Below are positions 55,106 to 64,000 of a stretch of DNA of 64,000 nucleotides, in pieces. The notes beneath the pieces are model-generated. The model was given only the letters and a program-made list of their open reading frames with translations. It was not told where the DNA came from and did not search any database. A program made the translations under genes and the position numbers. How positions within the stretch are numbered: the stretch's first letter is position 1; each line of letters opens with the position of its first letter. The stretch comes from Alphaproteobacteria bacterium (lineage in GTDB: Bacteria > Pseudomonadota > Alphaproteobacteria > Micavibrionales > Micavibrionaceae): assembly GCA_020442385.1 (NCBI GenBank), contig JAGRKE010000002.1:310001-374000 (forward strand), written 5' to 3'.

Positions 55106-56011
55106 ATGTTTAAAGGATCGATCCCAGCCCTGATTACGCCTTTTAAAAATGGCGAAATTGATTGGCCGGCCTTTGAGAATTTTATCGAGTGGCAAATCGA
55201 GCAAGGCTCTCACGGTCTTGTACCCTGTGGTACGACCGGGGAATCCCCGACCCTGACGCATGAGGAACATAATCAGGTGATTGAGCGCTGCATCGCTGTC
55301 GCCGCGGGCCGTGTGCCTGTGATTGCCGGAACGGGCTCAAACTCCACCCGTGAGGCGATTGAGCTAACCCGCCATGCCAAAGAGGCCGGAGCGGACGCCG
55401 CGCTGATAATTACACCTTATTACAACAAACCCTCACAAGAAGGTATGTACCAACATTACAAAGCGATTAATGATGCGGTGGATATTCCAATCATTCTTTA
55501 TAACGTGCCCGGACGCTGCGTTGTCGATATGAGCGTTGAAACCGTGGCCCGTCTGGCGAAATTACCGAATATCGCCGGAATTAAGGACGCCACAGCTGAT
55601 CTGTCTCGCCCGGCCGCCACACGCGCCCTGACCGGGGATGATTTCTGCCAGCTGTCTGGTGAAGATGACAGCGTCATTGAATTCCTCAAGCAAGGCGGCG
55701 TTGGCGTTATTTCCGTTGTTGCCAATCTTGCGCCCAAAGAATCCGCCGCCGTGCATAATGCGTGGATGGAAGGCGCGCATGAGAAGGCTGAAAAGCTGTT
55801 TGATAAATTGCGCCCACTGGCGGATGCACTGTTTTGCGAAACGTCTCCCGGTCCAGCCAAATACGGCGCGAGCAAGCTCGGCCTGTGCCAGAACGAACTG
55901 CGCCTGCCAATGATCCCGGCAACCGAGGCCGCGCAAGCCAAAATGGACGCCGCCATAGCCCATGCCGGATTGTTGGACGGCAATGCGGGCGCTGCAAAAG
56001 CTCATGGCTAG
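55106..56011 (+). CDS. dapA: 4-hydroxy-tetrahydrodipicolinate synthase
   Basis: DapA condenses pyruvate with aspartate semialdehyde at the entry of lysine and diaminopimelate synthesis. The 301-residue TIM barrel has the GTTGES motif (residues 42-47), Tyr132 in IILYNVPGR and the Schiff-base Lys160 in AGIKDATAD. The gene overlaps smpB by eight bases (ATGGCTAG), a common alphaproteobacterial arrangement. Confidence 0.97.
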   Translation: MFKGSIPALITPFKNGEIDWPAFENFIEWQIEQGSHGLVPCGTTGESPTLTHEEHNQVIERCIAVAAGRVPVIAGTGSNSTREAIELTRHAKEAGADAALIITPYYNKPSQEGMYQHYKAINDAVDIPIILYNVPGRCVVDMSVETVARLAKLPNIAGIKDATADLSRPAATRALTGDDFCQLSGEDDSVIEFLKQGGVGVISVVANLAPKESAAVHNAWMEGAHEKAEKLFDKLRPLADALFCETSPGPAKYGASKLGLCQNELRLPMIPATEAAQAKMDAAIAHAGLLDGNAGAAKAHG

Positions 56012-56501
56012 TAAAAAGAAAAATGCCAAATCCGGCCTTATTTCCACAAACCAGACCGTCGCCGAAAACCGGCGCGCGCGTTTTGACTACGCGCTAGAAG
56101 ATACGTTTGAGGCCGGAATTGCCCTTGTGGGCACGGAGGTCAAATCTCTACGCCATGGCCAATGTTCTTTAAACGAGGCCCATGTGGCCCCGCATAAGGG
56201 CGAGATTTGGGCTTACAATGTGAATATTCCCGAATACCAGCAGGCCAGCGGGGCTCTGCAACATGACCCCAAGCGCCCGAAAAAGCTGCTTTTGAAAAAG
56301 CGTGAAGTGAATAAGCTGCTCGGTTCTGTACAGCGCGAAGGCTATACGATTGTACCGACAAAAATTTATTTTAACGCGCGCGGGTTAGCCAAGCTGGAGA
56401 TCGCTCTGGCCAAGGGTAAGAAGATGCATGATAAGCGTGAAACTGAAAAGAAGCGCGACTGGGGCAGAGAAAAACAGCGCCTGATGCGTGAAAAGGGCTA
56501 G
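56004..56501 (+). CDS. smpB: SsrA-binding protein SmpB
   Basis: SmpB binds tmRNA and delivers it to stalled ribosomes. The 165-residue protein has [52 protein letters not shown] and the basic C-terminal tail [15 protein letters not shown], which are typical. ATG at 56004 lies inside the dapA end; the frame open to 55962 is dapA's shadow. The partner ssrA gene is not seen in the 180 bases after it. Confidence 0.96.
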   Translation: MASKKKNAKSGLISTNQTVAENRRARFDYALEDTFEAGIALVGTEVKSLRHGQCSLNEAHVAPHKGEIWAYNVNIPEYQQASGALQHDPKRPKKLLLKKREVNKLLGSVQREGYTIVPTKIYFNARGLAKLEIALAKGKKMHDKRETEKKRDWGREKQRLMREKG

Positions 56502-56630
56502 ATTTTCCAATAAAAACCCATACTAAATTACTGTTTTAAAAAAGTAATTCGAGTTCTTCATTTCGTTTTTTAGTTTTAAGGGGGTGGAGGTGCCCCTTTG
56601 CCGCAGACTATATTCAAGCCTTTCAATAAA

Positions 56631-56656
56631 AAGCAGGCCCGCGACCGGGCCCGCTT
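56631..56656 (-). terminator. Rho-independent terminator of recA
   Basis: On the minus strand AAGCGGGCCCG pairs with CGGGCCTGCTT (one mismatch, loop GTCG), followed by TTTTTATTG. It lies 23 bases past the recA stop and would also face the end of smpB on the plus strand. Confidence 0.88.
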
Positions 56657-56678
56657 GGTTAAGGTTCAGCATTAGAAT

Positions 56679-57830
56679 TTAAGATTTCTTAGAAGATGTT
56701 TCCTCAGGCGCGGCGTCATTGGCTGTGTTTTCCGCAGCCTCTTCAGCGGCTTTTTCCGCTTCTTCCGGCCCGGTCAGCATATCATCCGCAATGATACCGG
56801 CATTGGCACGGATTTGCTTTTCCAGCTTGGCCGCCATTTGCGGATTATCTCTTAAATACTGCTTGGCATTTTCACGGCCCTGCCCGATGCGCTCTCCTGA
56901 ATAAGAATACCAGGCCCCCGATTTCTCAACCAGATTGGCATTCACGCCCAGATCAATCAGCTCCCCGGTTTTGGAAATGCCCTCACCATACATGATATCA
57001 AATTCAACCTGACGGAATGGTGGGGCCATTTTGTTCTTCACCACTTTCACGCGAGTCTGGTTGCCGACAATTTCATCCTTGTCCTTGATCGCGCCGATAC
57101 GGCGAATATCAAGACGCACAGAGGAATAAAATTTCAGCGCATTCCCGCCTGTTGTCGTTTCAGGAGACCCAAACATCACCCCGATCTTCATACGGATCTG
57201 GTTGATGAAAATTACAATCGTGCGTGAACGGGAAATCGAGCCGGTCAGCTTGCGCAATGCCTGTGACATCAGACGCGCCTGCAAACCAACATGGGTATCA
57301 CCCATATCGCCCTCAAGTTCTGCGCGCGGCACAAGCGCCGCCACAGAGTCGACCACCAGAACATCCAGCGCGCCGGAGCGCACCAGCGTATCGGCAATTT
57401 CAAGCGCCTGCTCCCCCGCATCAGGCTGCGAGATCAAAAGATTATTCACATCCACGCCCAGCTTCTTCGCATAGCCGGGGTCAAGCGCATGCTCGGCATC
57501 GACAATCGCGCAGGTTCCGCCATTTTTCTGGGCCTCGGCAATCACATGCAGCGCCAAGGTCGTCTTCCCTGAGCTCTCTGGGCCGTAAATCTCAACAATC
57601 CGTCCGCGCGGCAGTCCGCCAATGCCAAGACCGATATCCAGCCCCAGCGAGCCTGTTGATATAGCCTCAACATTCGCATGAAGATTGCCCTCTTCATTGA
57701 GCTTCATCACAGAGCCCTTACCAAAGGCGCGTTCAATTTGCGCCAGCGCGGCATCTAAAGCTTTTTGTTTGTTGGGATCATCTGCGGCTTGGGCCATTTT
57801 GTCCTCTTTGCGTATCGGTGTGACTGACAT
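56679..57830 (-). CDS. recA: Recombinase RecA
   Basis: RecA catalyses strand exchange and triggers LexA cleavage. The 383-residue protein has Walker A GPESSGKT, the [18 protein letters not shown] and loop L2 [28 protein letters not shown], and a Glu/Ala-rich acidic C-terminus. ATG at 57830 is supported by AAGGAGG seven bases upstream. Upstream elements are a LexA-type box (57943-57957) and a small hairpin just before the Shine-Dalgarno. It lies behind cckA on the same strand. Confidence 0.98.
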   Translation of the reverse strand: MSVTPIRKEDKMAQAADDPNKQKALDAALAQIERAFGKGSVMKLNEEGNLHANVEAISTGSLGLDIGLGIGGLPRGRIVEIYGPESSGKTTLALHVIAEAQKNGGTCAIVDAEHALDPGYAKKLGVDVNNLLISQPDAGEQALEIADTLVRSGALDVLVVDSVAALVPRAELEGDMGDTHVGLQARLMSQALRKLTGSISRSRTIVIFINQIRMKIGVMFGSPETTTGGNALKFYSSVRLDIRRIGAIKDKDEIVGNQTRVKVVKNKMAPPFRQVEFDIMYGEGISKTGELIDLGVNANLVEKSGAWYSYSGERIGQGRENAKQYLRDNPQMAAKLEKQIRANAGIIADDMLTGPEEAEKAAEEAAENTANDAAPEETSSKKS

Positions 57831-57848
57831 TGTTATTCCTCCTTAGTG

Positions 57849-57864
57849 GCACAGAAACCTGTGC
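57849..57864 (-). other. Small leader hairpin next to the recA ribosome binding site
   Basis: A perfect 6-bp stem GCACAG/CTGTGC with loop AAAC (on the plus strand) lies about five bases upstream of the recA AAGGAGG. It might shape translation initiation, but so short a hairpin could be chance. Confidence 0.4.
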
Positions 57865-57942
57865 GGTGCAATGAATTCAAGGATGTGTGAAACATCTTAT
57901 ACACACCAATGTACACGAAATGTTCTCGCTGTAAAGAAAAAA

Positions 57943-57957
57943 GAACAAAAAAAGAAC
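57943..57957 (-). promoter_or_regulatory. LexA (SOS) box of recA
   Basis: The minus strand reads GTTC-N7-GTTC (GAAC-N7-GAAC on plus), exactly the alphaproteobacterial LexA operator. The spacer is seven T. It lies about 113 bases upstream of the recA ATG and downstream of the cckA stop codon. SOS control of recA is therefore well supported by sequence plus family knowledge. Confidence 0.9.
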
Positions 57958-57972
57958 AAATTTTTGAAAAAG

Positions 57973-60495
57973 CTATTCGCTCAGGACTTCTTTTACCTTT
58001 TCCGCCAATTGCTTAAGCGTAAAGGGCTTGGGCAAGAACCAGGTGTTCTCCCCCATATAATCTTTGAGTTTGTCCTCGGTAAAGCCGGACATAAAGATGA
58101 TTTTCAGATCAGGACTCTCCTGCCTGATTCGCTGCGCCAAGGTCGGGCCGTCCATATTGGGCATCACAACATCAGAAACAATCAGATCGAGATGCTTGTT
58201 CTCCTGCCCCTCCATAAGCGCAAGAGCCGATTCTCCGCTATCGGCCGTTAAGACCTCATAGCCCTTATTGGTCAAAGCACGTTGGCTGAAGGTACGCACC
58301 GCGTCCTCATCCTCGACCAGCAAAATCCGCTCGGTTCCTGTTAAGTCCTTGGTTGTATCATCGTGATCTTCTTCCGATGCCTTGCGCGCGCTTTCCTTAA
58401 ATTCCGCTTCGGTTGCGTGCGGCAGATAAATACTGAAGGTCGTGCCCACGCCCTCTTCGGACGTAACATCCAGATAGCCATCGGTCTGGCGGATAATCCC
58501 GTAAACGGTCGCCAAACCAAGCCCCGTGCCCTCCCCCACATCTTTGGTTGTAAAGAACGGCTCGAAGATACGCGCCAGATTTTCCGTGGGAATGCCGCAA
58601 CCCGTATCACGCACGGAAATTTTCACCCAGTGGCCGGGCGGCAACTCCTCAGAGATTAACTCCACCGGCTTTTTATTGCTGAAATTCTCGGTTTCGACAA
58701 ACAGCTCACCATTATTATTCATCGCATCACGGGCATTCACGGCCAGGTTCATCATCACCTGCTCCATCTGCCCCTCATCGACCTTGACCAGACCCAAATC
58801 CTGCCCGTGGGTAACATGCATCTCAACGCTCGCCCCGATCAGGCGGCGCAGAAGCTGCGAATGCTCGGTGAGAATATCGGTAATATCCTGCACTTTCGGG
58901 CGCAGCGTTTGCTGGCGCGAAAACGCCAAGAGCTGCTTGACCAGATTGGCCGCGCGGTTGGAGTTTTGCTTGATCTGCATAATATCGCCAAAGGACGGAT
59001 CGCCCGGCTTGTGTCGCAACAATAATAAGTCACAAAAACCGATAATCGCGGTCAGCAGGTTGTTAAAGTCGTGCGCGACACCGCCCGCCAGCTGCCCGAT
59101 CGCCTGCATCTTCTGCGATTGCACGAATTGTTGCTCCAGCTCTTTTTGCTGGGTCAGGTCAATAAAGTGCAACACGGTGCTGTCGCTCTCTTTAAAGCGG
59201 CGCGCATGCATTTGCGTTTGGACCTTGGTGGTCTTGTGCTCCAGCGCCACATCCAGCGGCGCGCCCATTTGCTCACCCTTTTCGATACGCGCAAGTGTGT
59301 TGAGAATGGAATCGCGGTTTTCTTGCTCGGCGCTAATCAAGTCGCCGAGGCGTTTGCCCTCAATTTCAGGAATAGAAGAGCCCAGCATCGCGGCAAATTC
59401 CGCATTACAATCGGCAATCACTCCTGTGTCGTCGACCAGAACAATGCCCAGCGGCGCCTCTTCGAAGAATTTCTGGAAACGCGCTTCGGATTCTTTCAGC
59501 GCTGTGCGCATCTCGCGCTCGGAGGTCAGGTCATGTACAACCGCGCGGGTTCGTACCGATCCGTTTTGTTCATCCTTCACAACAATTTGGTTGATGGAGG
59601 CCAGAAAGGTCTTTCCGGCAGAGCCCTTCATTGAAATCTCCACCACCTGCCGCGATTTTCCCTCTTCGGTCAGATCATACGGCGCCGATTTTTTCGGCGG
59701 ATCGGCCAGATAAGTATGAAGCAGGCCGTGGTCAAGTAGTGTGCGCAAATCTTCCCCCACCCAGCGGGCAAAGGTTGCATTGGCAAAAACAAAACGCCCC
59801 TCTTCATTGACCGAGAAAAAGCCCACAGGCGCATTATCGGTAAAGTCGATCAGCTTCTCGCGCTCATCACGAATGGCCCGATCAATCGTATATTTTTGCG
59901 TCACATCATCAATGCGCCAATGGATATAGCCCGCAAATCCGGCCACGGGCTGCGCGGTCACGGTCAGCCAGCGTTCACGGTCCTCGAATTTGGAAAACAG
60001 CTCAATGGAATCGGTCAGGCCGCGATGGGCCTTATCAGCAAGCAAATTAAAATGCGAAAGCGCTTCATCATTATTTTGAAACAGCCGCACCAAAGTCTTA
60101 TAACCCGGCGGGCCGACGCCGCGGCACAAATGCTCGAATTTCTGGTTGTGATAAATCAGCGTATCGCCCTGATCGGTAATCATACGCGCCGCGCGGCTAC
60201 CCTGCAGCACCGCGCGCATCAAAGACATCTCAGTTTCTCGTGATGAACTCAAACAGCAAGAACGCAATATCGCGAACCCACCAAGACTTGCAAGGATAAC
60301 ACATATACCGGCAATAAAGTGCGGGAGCTGACCGATATGCACCATGTAGACGATTAGTGCCAAAACTGCGGCAAACATTATCAGAGCCACAATGGATAGA
60401 AGATTAATCGATACGCGCTTTTTAGGCAGATCGCTGCTGTTTGTCTGGGCCGTTTTATGATGGCGAGCAATGAAGGCGGAATTGTCGATTTTCAT
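57973..60495 (-). CDS. cckA: CckA hybrid histidine kinase
   Basis: CckA drives the ChpT-CtrA/CpdR phosphorelay of alphaproteobacterial cell-cycle and motility control. The 840-residue protein has two N-terminal membrane helices (about 30-75), PAS domains (including one at about 350-460), HisKA with His473 in [14 protein letters not shown], an HATPase domain ([16 protein letters not shown]) and a C-terminal receiver with Asp775 in [13 protein letters not shown]. It is placed directly downstream of the flhB gene, as in several alphaproteobacteria, so it may be co-transcribed with the flagellar operon, though the recA box follows its stop. Confidence 0.95.
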   Translation of the reverse strand: MKIDNSAFIARHHKTAQTNSSDLPKKRVSINLLSIVALIMFAAVLALIVYMVHIGQLPHFIAGICVILASLGGFAILRSCCLSSSRETEMSLMRAVLQGSRAARMITDQGDTLIYHNQKFEHLCRGVGPPGYKTLVRLFQNNDEALSHFNLLADKAHRGLTDSIELFSKFEDRERWLTVTAQPVAGFAGYIHWRIDDVTQKYTIDRAIRDEREKLIDFTDNAPVGFFSVNEEGRFVFANATFARWVGEDLRTLLDHGLLHTYLADPPKKSAPYDLTEEGKSRQVVEISMKGSAGKTFLASINQIVVKDEQNGSVRTRAVVHDLTSEREMRTALKESEARFQKFFEEAPLGIVLVDDTGVIADCNAEFAAMLGSSIPEIEGKRLGDLISAEQENRDSILNTLARIEKGEQMGAPLDVALEHKTTKVQTQMHARRFKESDSTVLHFIDLTQQKELEQQFVQSQKMQAIGQLAGGVAHDFNNLLTAIIGFCDLLLLRHKPGDPSFGDIMQIKQNSNRAANLVKQLLAFSRQQTLRPKVQDITDILTEHSQLLRRLIGASVEMHVTHGQDLGLVKVDEGQMEQVMMNLAVNARDAMNNNGELFVETENFSNKKPVELISEELPPGHWVKISVRDTGCGIPTENLARIFEPFFTTKDVGEGTGLGLATVYGIIRQTDGYLDVTSEEGVGTTFSIYLPHATEAEFKESARKASEEDHDDTTKDLTGTERILLVEDEDAVRTFSQRALTNKGYEVLTADSGESALALMEGQENKHLDLIVSDVVMPNMDGPTLAQRIRQESPDLKIIFMSGFTEDKLKDYMGENTWFLPKPFTLKQLAEKVKEVLSE

Positions 60496-60546
60496 CTCTA
60501 CACAGTGCCATAAGTCGCGGAAAAAGAACAGATTTAATGCCTGTAC

Positions 60547-61626
60547 TTAATGTTTCGTGCGCGGATCGCCCTTGACCTTAAAGACATAGGAAATAACCTC
60601 AGCCACCGCCTTATATTGCTCAACAGGGATCGGCTCATCAACCTCCACCACATCATAAAGCGAGCGAGCCAGCGGTACGTCTTCGTAAATTAGAATGTCG
60701 TGCTCTTTGGCCACCTCACGAATACGCAGGGCCACCGCATCAACGCCCTTGGCCAAACATAACGGCGCATCCATCTCTCCGGGGCGGTATCGCAGGGCAA
60801 TCGAATAGTGGGTCGGGTTGGTGATAACGACATCGGCCTCGGGCACGCTTTGGATCATACGCTGGCGCGCGCGCTCGGCCCGCAATCCGCGAAGGCGCGC
60901 TTTGACATGAGGATCCCCTTCGGTTTGCTTGTACTCGTCCTTAACCTCTTGCTTGGTCATGCGCAACTTTTTGTAGTGGTCGTAGCGCTGAAAAACCAAA
61001 TCAATCGCCGCAACAACAACCAAAACCACTAAAATCCCGATCATCAGACGCACAGTGATGCTTTGCAACTCATCCAAAAATAACGGGATCGGTAATCCAA
61101 CCATGTGATCCAGCTGCCCGTAATACGGATAGACAATAATCGCACCAACGACCGAGACCGTTGCAAGTTTCAAAATCCCTTTGGCAAACTCCATTAAAGA
61201 GCGCAGAGAAAATAAACGCTTAACACCCTTAAGCGGAGAAATTTTTCCAAGATCGGGCTTGATGGATTCGGCAGAAAACAACGGGCCAATTTGAACAAAC
61301 GGGCCTAAAAACGCCGCTACCATCAGGGCTATAATCGGAAAAGCCATGATCGTCAGCACTTCTTTAAACGAATTACCAAGCGCCGCCGACACACCGGCCG
61401 CGCCGCTTGGCATATCATGCGCCTGCGATAAAAAGATTTTCAAAAAACCTGAGAGATGCCCCATCATGTAGTCCGCCGCCACAATCAACAGCAGCGTGCC
61501 GGTGAACAGCATGACCCAGTTATTCACCTCACGCGAGAGCGCCACCTGCCCCTTTTTTCGCGATTCCTCAATCTTTTTCGGGGTGGGTTCCTCGGTTTTC
61601 TGGGACTCATCGGCTTCTTCGCTCAA
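60547..61626 (-). CDS. flhB: Flagellar export protein FlhB
   Basis: FlhB is the substrate-specificity switch of the flagellar type III export apparatus. The 359-residue protein has four membrane helices and the cytoplasmic autocleavage motif NPTHYSIALRY. Start is TTG at 61626, after GGAGG of the fliR end; the fliR stop is two bases away. The operon continues from fliR, and cckA lies 52 bases downstream. Confidence 0.97.
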   Translation of the reverse strand: MSEEADESQKTEEPTPKKIEESRKKGQVALSREVNNWVMLFTGTLLLIVAADYMMGHLSGFLKIFLSQAHDMPSGAAGVSAALGNSFKEVLTIMAFPIIALMVAAFLGPFVQIGPLFSAESIKPDLGKISPLKGVKRLFSLRSLMEFAKGILKLATVSVVGAIIVYPYYGQLDHMVGLPIPLFLDELQSITVRLMIGILVVLVVVAAIDLVFQRYDHYKKLRMTKQEVKDEYKQTEGDPHVKARLRGLRAERARQRMIQSVPEADVVITNPTHYSIALRYRPGEMDAPLCLAKGVDAVALRIREVAKEHDILIYEDVPLARSLYDVVEVDEPIPVEQYKAVAEVISYVFKVKGDPRTKH

Positions 61627-61627
61627 A

Positions 61628-62395
61628 TCACCCTCCCGCGCTCAGGAAGAAGACCATCGCTTCTTCGAACTTTACCAGCCAGAAGGTCAAACCCGCCGCC
61701 AGAACAAAAGTCAGACACGTTAGAGCCAGCAAAATTTGCAGCGGCAGGGCCAGCAGGAAGACCTGCACCTGCGGCATCAGACGCGCGAGAACCCCCATAC
61801 CCAGATACACAATCAGCGTTAACACAATAAAGGGCGCGCCTATTTGCACACCGATCAGGAAAGCACTGCTGAGCGCCTTGGCCACCAGTTCGGCCATAGA
61901 GCCAGCATCGGGAATTCCGCCCAGCGGAAACAGGTTATAACTCTCAATCGCGCCCATGAATAATAAGTGATGCAGATTGGTGGCAAAAACAAACACCATA
62001 CCCGTGACCGACATAAACGCCCCCACCAGAGAGCCCTGCGAGGCAATGGTCGGGTTCAACAGCTGCGCGTTGCTGAGCGAGGATGAAAACGATATCACCA
62101 TACCGGCGGTATCCAGCGCGCTCATAAAAAAGCGGGCGATCGTACCGTAAAACAGGCCGATAACAAATTCCATGAGGATCAAACTAAACAACCCCAGCGT
62201 TCCGGGCATCGGGCTGGGTAGTTTATCAAGAATGAGAGGGAACAAAACGAACGCCATCGCCACGGCAAATAAAAGACGAATACGCGGCGAGACAAACGCA
62301 TCGCCAATACCGGGAAGAATCATAATCGCCGTGCCCAGCCGAACAAAAGCCAGCATGAACGCAAAGGTATTTGCGACAAGAAACTCTTCAATCAT
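61628..62395 (-). CDS. fliR: Flagellar export protein FliR
   Basis: The 255-residue inner-membrane component of the export gate has six membrane helices and typical blocks (LPGIGDAFVSPRIRLLFAVAMA and GLFYGTIARFFMSALDTAGMVI). It follows fliQ with an eight-base gap and precedes flhB. Confidence 0.96.
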   Translation of the reverse strand: MIEEFLVANTFAFMLAFVRLGTAIMILPGIGDAFVSPRIRLLFAVAMAFVLFPLILDKLPSPMPGTLGLFSLILMEFVIGLFYGTIARFFMSALDTAGMVISFSSSLSNAQLLNPTIASQGSLVGAFMSVTGMVFVFATNLHHLLFMGAIESYNLFPLGGIPDAGSMAELVAKALSSAFLIGVQIGAPFIVLTLIVYLGMGVLARLMPQVQVFLLALPLQILLALTCLTFVLAAGLTFWLVKFEEAMVFFLSAGG

Positions 62396-62403
62396 ATCTT
62401 ACA

Positions 62404-62670
62404 TTATCCAAGGGCAATAATGCGGTCTGCCAATGTTTCCATGAAAACCGATAGTGTTTTCATCATGGATGGCAAAAATACAAACAGCGCCAGAAAGATT
62501 GCCAAAATTTTCGGCACGAACACCAGCGTAATTTCCTGCACCTGCGTCAAAGCCTGGATCAGCGCAATAGATACGCCGACAATAAGGCCGATAATTAAAA
62601 TCGGCGCACCGATTTCAATCGCAATCAAAATCGCCTGACGGGCTGTTTCGATGACTTCTTCTTCACTCAT
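62404..62670 (-). CDS. fliQ: Flagellar export protein FliQ
   Basis: The 88-residue protein has two membrane helices with the characteristic IGAPILIIGLIVGVSIALIQALTQVQE and FVPKILAIFLALFVFLPSM. It forms the export gate with FliP and FliR. FliP is not in this window. Confidence 0.96.
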   Translation of the reverse strand: MSEEEVIETARQAILIAIEIGAPILIIGLIVGVSIALIQALTQVQEITLVFVPKILAIFLALFVFLPSMMKTLSVFMETLADRIIALG

Positions 62671-62740
62671 GCAAAAAAGTATAAAGGATCACACTTTGTG
62701 AGCAAAACATATAAATGAAAAGGATCGGTTTTATTCAAAC

Positions 62741-63055
62741 CTAAATCGGCATGCGCATGATTTCCTGGAAGGCGGAAACCAAACGATCGCGCATGGCCAC
62801 AACGGTTTCCAGCGTCAGCTCAGCTGCGGTCACCGCTTCGACTACATCGGTCAAATCTGCTTCGCCTGTAACAGCTTGGCCGGATAATTTCTCCCCTTCG
62901 CGCATTGTCTCAATCGACTCGCGGGCCCTTCCTTCAAGGAAGTCTGAGAAGCTCACAGAATCATCCTTGTTGGTTGTGCCTTTAATGCCTACATTCTGAT
63001 TTGAGCTGTAGGCGTTCGCGGCCACTGCGGGGTTAATTAAATTTTCTCCAGCCAT
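62741..63055 (-). CDS. fliE: Flagellar hook-basal body complex protein FliE
   Basis: The 104-residue protein has the FliE block SFSDFLEG and the C-terminal EAVTAAELTLETVVAMRDRLVSAFQEIMRMPI, which links the MS ring to the proximal rod. It follows flgC by 33 bases and starts ATG with AGGAG upstream. Confidence 0.96.
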   Translation of the reverse strand: MAGENLINPAVAANAYSSNQNVGIKGTTNKDDSVSFSDFLEGRARESIETMREGEKLSGQAVTGEADLTDVVEAVTAAELTLETVVAMRDRLVSAFQEIMRMPI

Positions 63056-63088
63056 GTTTTACTCCTATTTATTAAGTATACGCGGCTT

Positions 63089-63505
63089 TTAGGCGCGCAG
63101 CAAATCAATCGTACGCAGCAAGATACTGCGGGATTGCTCGATCAACCCCAAATTGGCCTCATATGAACGCTGCGCTTCGCGCACATCCATTACTTCAATC
63201 AACGGATTGATATTGGGCAACTTCACATAGCCCGCCGCATCGGCCGCAGGATGTGCAGGATCAAAACGCAATCTGAACGGGGTTTTGTAATCTTCGCTGA
63301 TTTTATCAACTTCTACCAGATTAACGCCCAATTCGCGGTCCATTTCGTTCTTGAAACTAATCGTCTGGCGGCGGAACGGATCAGAGCCCGGCGCCTCACC
63401 CGTTGTGTCCGCATTGGCCACGTTTTCGGAAATCACACGAATACGTGTTCCTTGCGCGCGCATCCCTTGTGCGGAAATTTTTAGGGCATTCATAATTTCA
63501 TTCAT
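63089..63505 (-). CDS. flgC: Flagellar proximal rod protein FlgC
   Basis: The 138-residue rod protein has ISAQGMRAQGTRIRVISENVANADT near the N-terminus and YEANLGLIEQSRSILLRTIDLLR at the C-terminus. ATG at 63505 is preceded by AAGGAG. It lies 25 bases behind flgB. Confidence 0.97.
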   Translation of the reverse strand: MNEIMNALKISAQGMRAQGTRIRVISENVANADTTGEAPGSDPFRRQTISFKNEMDRELGVNLVEVDKISEDYKTPFRLRFDPAHPAADAAGYVKLPNINPLIEVMDVREAQRSYEANLGLIEQSRSILLRTIDLLRA

Positions 63506-63530
63506 AGCTTATCTCCTTATGTAGGCCTTA

Positions 63531-63947
63531 TTACTGGCCTTGTCCTCTGCCTATTGCGGTGCGCAGCATGCTCACATTCTTTTGCAACAAGTTGGTCATG
63601 AGGTTGTAATCCGCCACGTTCTGGTTGGCGTTGATCAGCTGTTCTTCCATGATTACGGCGTTGCCTGCGGGAGCGACCTCATAGGTTTCTTTTTGTTTCT
63701 TGGATTTTGGATCCTGAAGCTCACCCGCTGGCGGCATGTGCATATCATCCGTCGTAGCGACAGAGACTGAATTCTTGTCCGTCACATCCTTCAAAATCTT
63801 ACTGAAATCGACAGGAACCAGGTCTTTTGGCTGGTAACCCGGCGTGTCAGAATTAGACACATTTTGCGCGATAATGCGCTGGCGCTGGTTTAAATAATCC
63901 ATTTTTGCGCCAATGGCTTTAAAAAGTGCAAGATTCTGTGTAGTCAT
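63531..63947 (-). CDS. flgB: Flagellar proximal rod protein FlgB
   Basis: The 138-residue protein has MDYLNQRQRIIAQNVSNSDTPGYQPKDL and a C-terminal NQNVADYNLMTNLLQKN. It is the first gene of the operon in this window; the upstream 53 bases end at the window edge, so more upstream genes or the promoter are cut off. Confidence 0.97.
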   Translation of the reverse strand: MTTQNLALFKAIGAKMDYLNQRQRIIAQNVSNSDTPGYQPKDLVPVDFSKILKDVTDKNSVSVATTDDMHMPPAGELQDPKSKKQKETYEVAPAGNAVIMEEQLINANQNVADYNLMTNLLQKNVSMLRTAIGRGQGQ

Positions 63948-64000
63948 GATATGTACCTTTTTTATTCCCTTGCCCCAAAAAATACGGGGCTCAGGGATAT

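Noticed and set aside
55064..55270. N-terminal extension of slt into dapA
   Set aside because: It would run through the dapA start; the signal peptide begins only at the GTG at 55063.
56502..56678. Possible tmRNA (ssrA) gene next to smpB
   Set aside because: Only a short GGGG/CCCC hairpin and the recA terminator are visible; no tRNA-like acceptor, tag-reading frame or 3' CCA.
63972..63990. GCCCC/GGGGC hairpin at the right edge as a terminator
   Set aside because: The 5-bp stem has a 9-base loop and no T-run on either strand, and the window ends before context can be judged.
1..64000. Prophage, insertion sequence or CRISPR array
   Set aside because: No transposase, integrase, phage structural set or repeated spacer pattern is seen; only one propeller-like orphan next to tRNA-Leu hints at foreign DNA.

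Overview
The window is a gene-dense chromosomal segment of a free-living, motile, aerobic alphaproteobacterium. The evidence is the gene content: cckA next to a flgB-flgC-fliE-fliQ-fliR-flhB flagellar operon, the RNA-polymerase-associated cell-cycle factor TrcR (DUF1013), DUF1192, DUF1285, sdhE between recG and mfd, gyrA-coaD, a petABC bc1 operon divergent from trmL-hemF, and a GTTC-N7-GTTC type LexA box in front of recA. The mix resembles Rhodospirillales or Micavibrionales-like lineages, but the exact taxon cannot be fixed from the sequence alone. I see no rRNA, CRISPR array, insertion sequence or intact prophage.

Layout. 1-6.7 kb: mfd (cut by the window edge), an AT-rich orphan gene, sdhE, recG and a DUF502 membrane protein. 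6.75-11.3 kb: tRNA-Lys, coaD, gyrA, a DUF2059 protein and ssb. 11.4-19.8 kb: uvrA, a tiny membrane protein, pyrC, a propeller-like orphan next to tRNA-Leu, exoD, a short peptide gene coupled to dsbB, two related small membrane proteins and an HNH nuclease. 20-27.8 kb: an esterase, a Fur-box-controlled FTR1 iron permease followed by an LpxR-type lipid A deacylase, an orphan HTH protein, a HerA-like ATPase, and a nitrilase/grxC/ubiH/comF block. 27.8-35 kb: an 871-residue methyltransferase chimera, a second methyltransferase, gloB, guaC, DUF1192, trcR and DUF465. 35-43.2 kb: an ALDH7-type aldehyde dehydrogenase, DUF924, a membrane ORF with no standard start codon, petC-petB-petA, trmL-hemF, cca and DUF1285. 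43.3-49.9 kb: a four-gene moxR/DUF58/DUF4159 envelope operon. 49.9-53 kb: a hybrid histidine kinase with a LuxR-type regulator. 53-58 kb: slt, dapA-smpB and recA. 58-64 kb: cckA and the flagellar export/rod genes.

Genes that appear to work together are: DNA repair (mfd, recG, uvrA, ssb, recA); the respiratory bc1 complex with haem synthesis (petABC, hemF); the flagellar export gate and rod, with CckA-type cell-cycle control alongside; and an iron-responsive unit (Fur box, FTR1, LpxR). Most gene pairs overlap by the 4-base ATGA arrangement or are spaced by a few bases, so the window is largely compact operons.

The least explained elements are: the start-less ORF that lies in frame behind the petC stop codon; the methyltransferase chimera; the paralogous small membrane proteins sharing a GF-aromatic-IFH motif; the TTG-started two-helix protein after uvrA; a strong terminator-like hairpin inside the lpxR signal-peptide codons; and the AT-rich orphan gene splitting sdhE from mfd.
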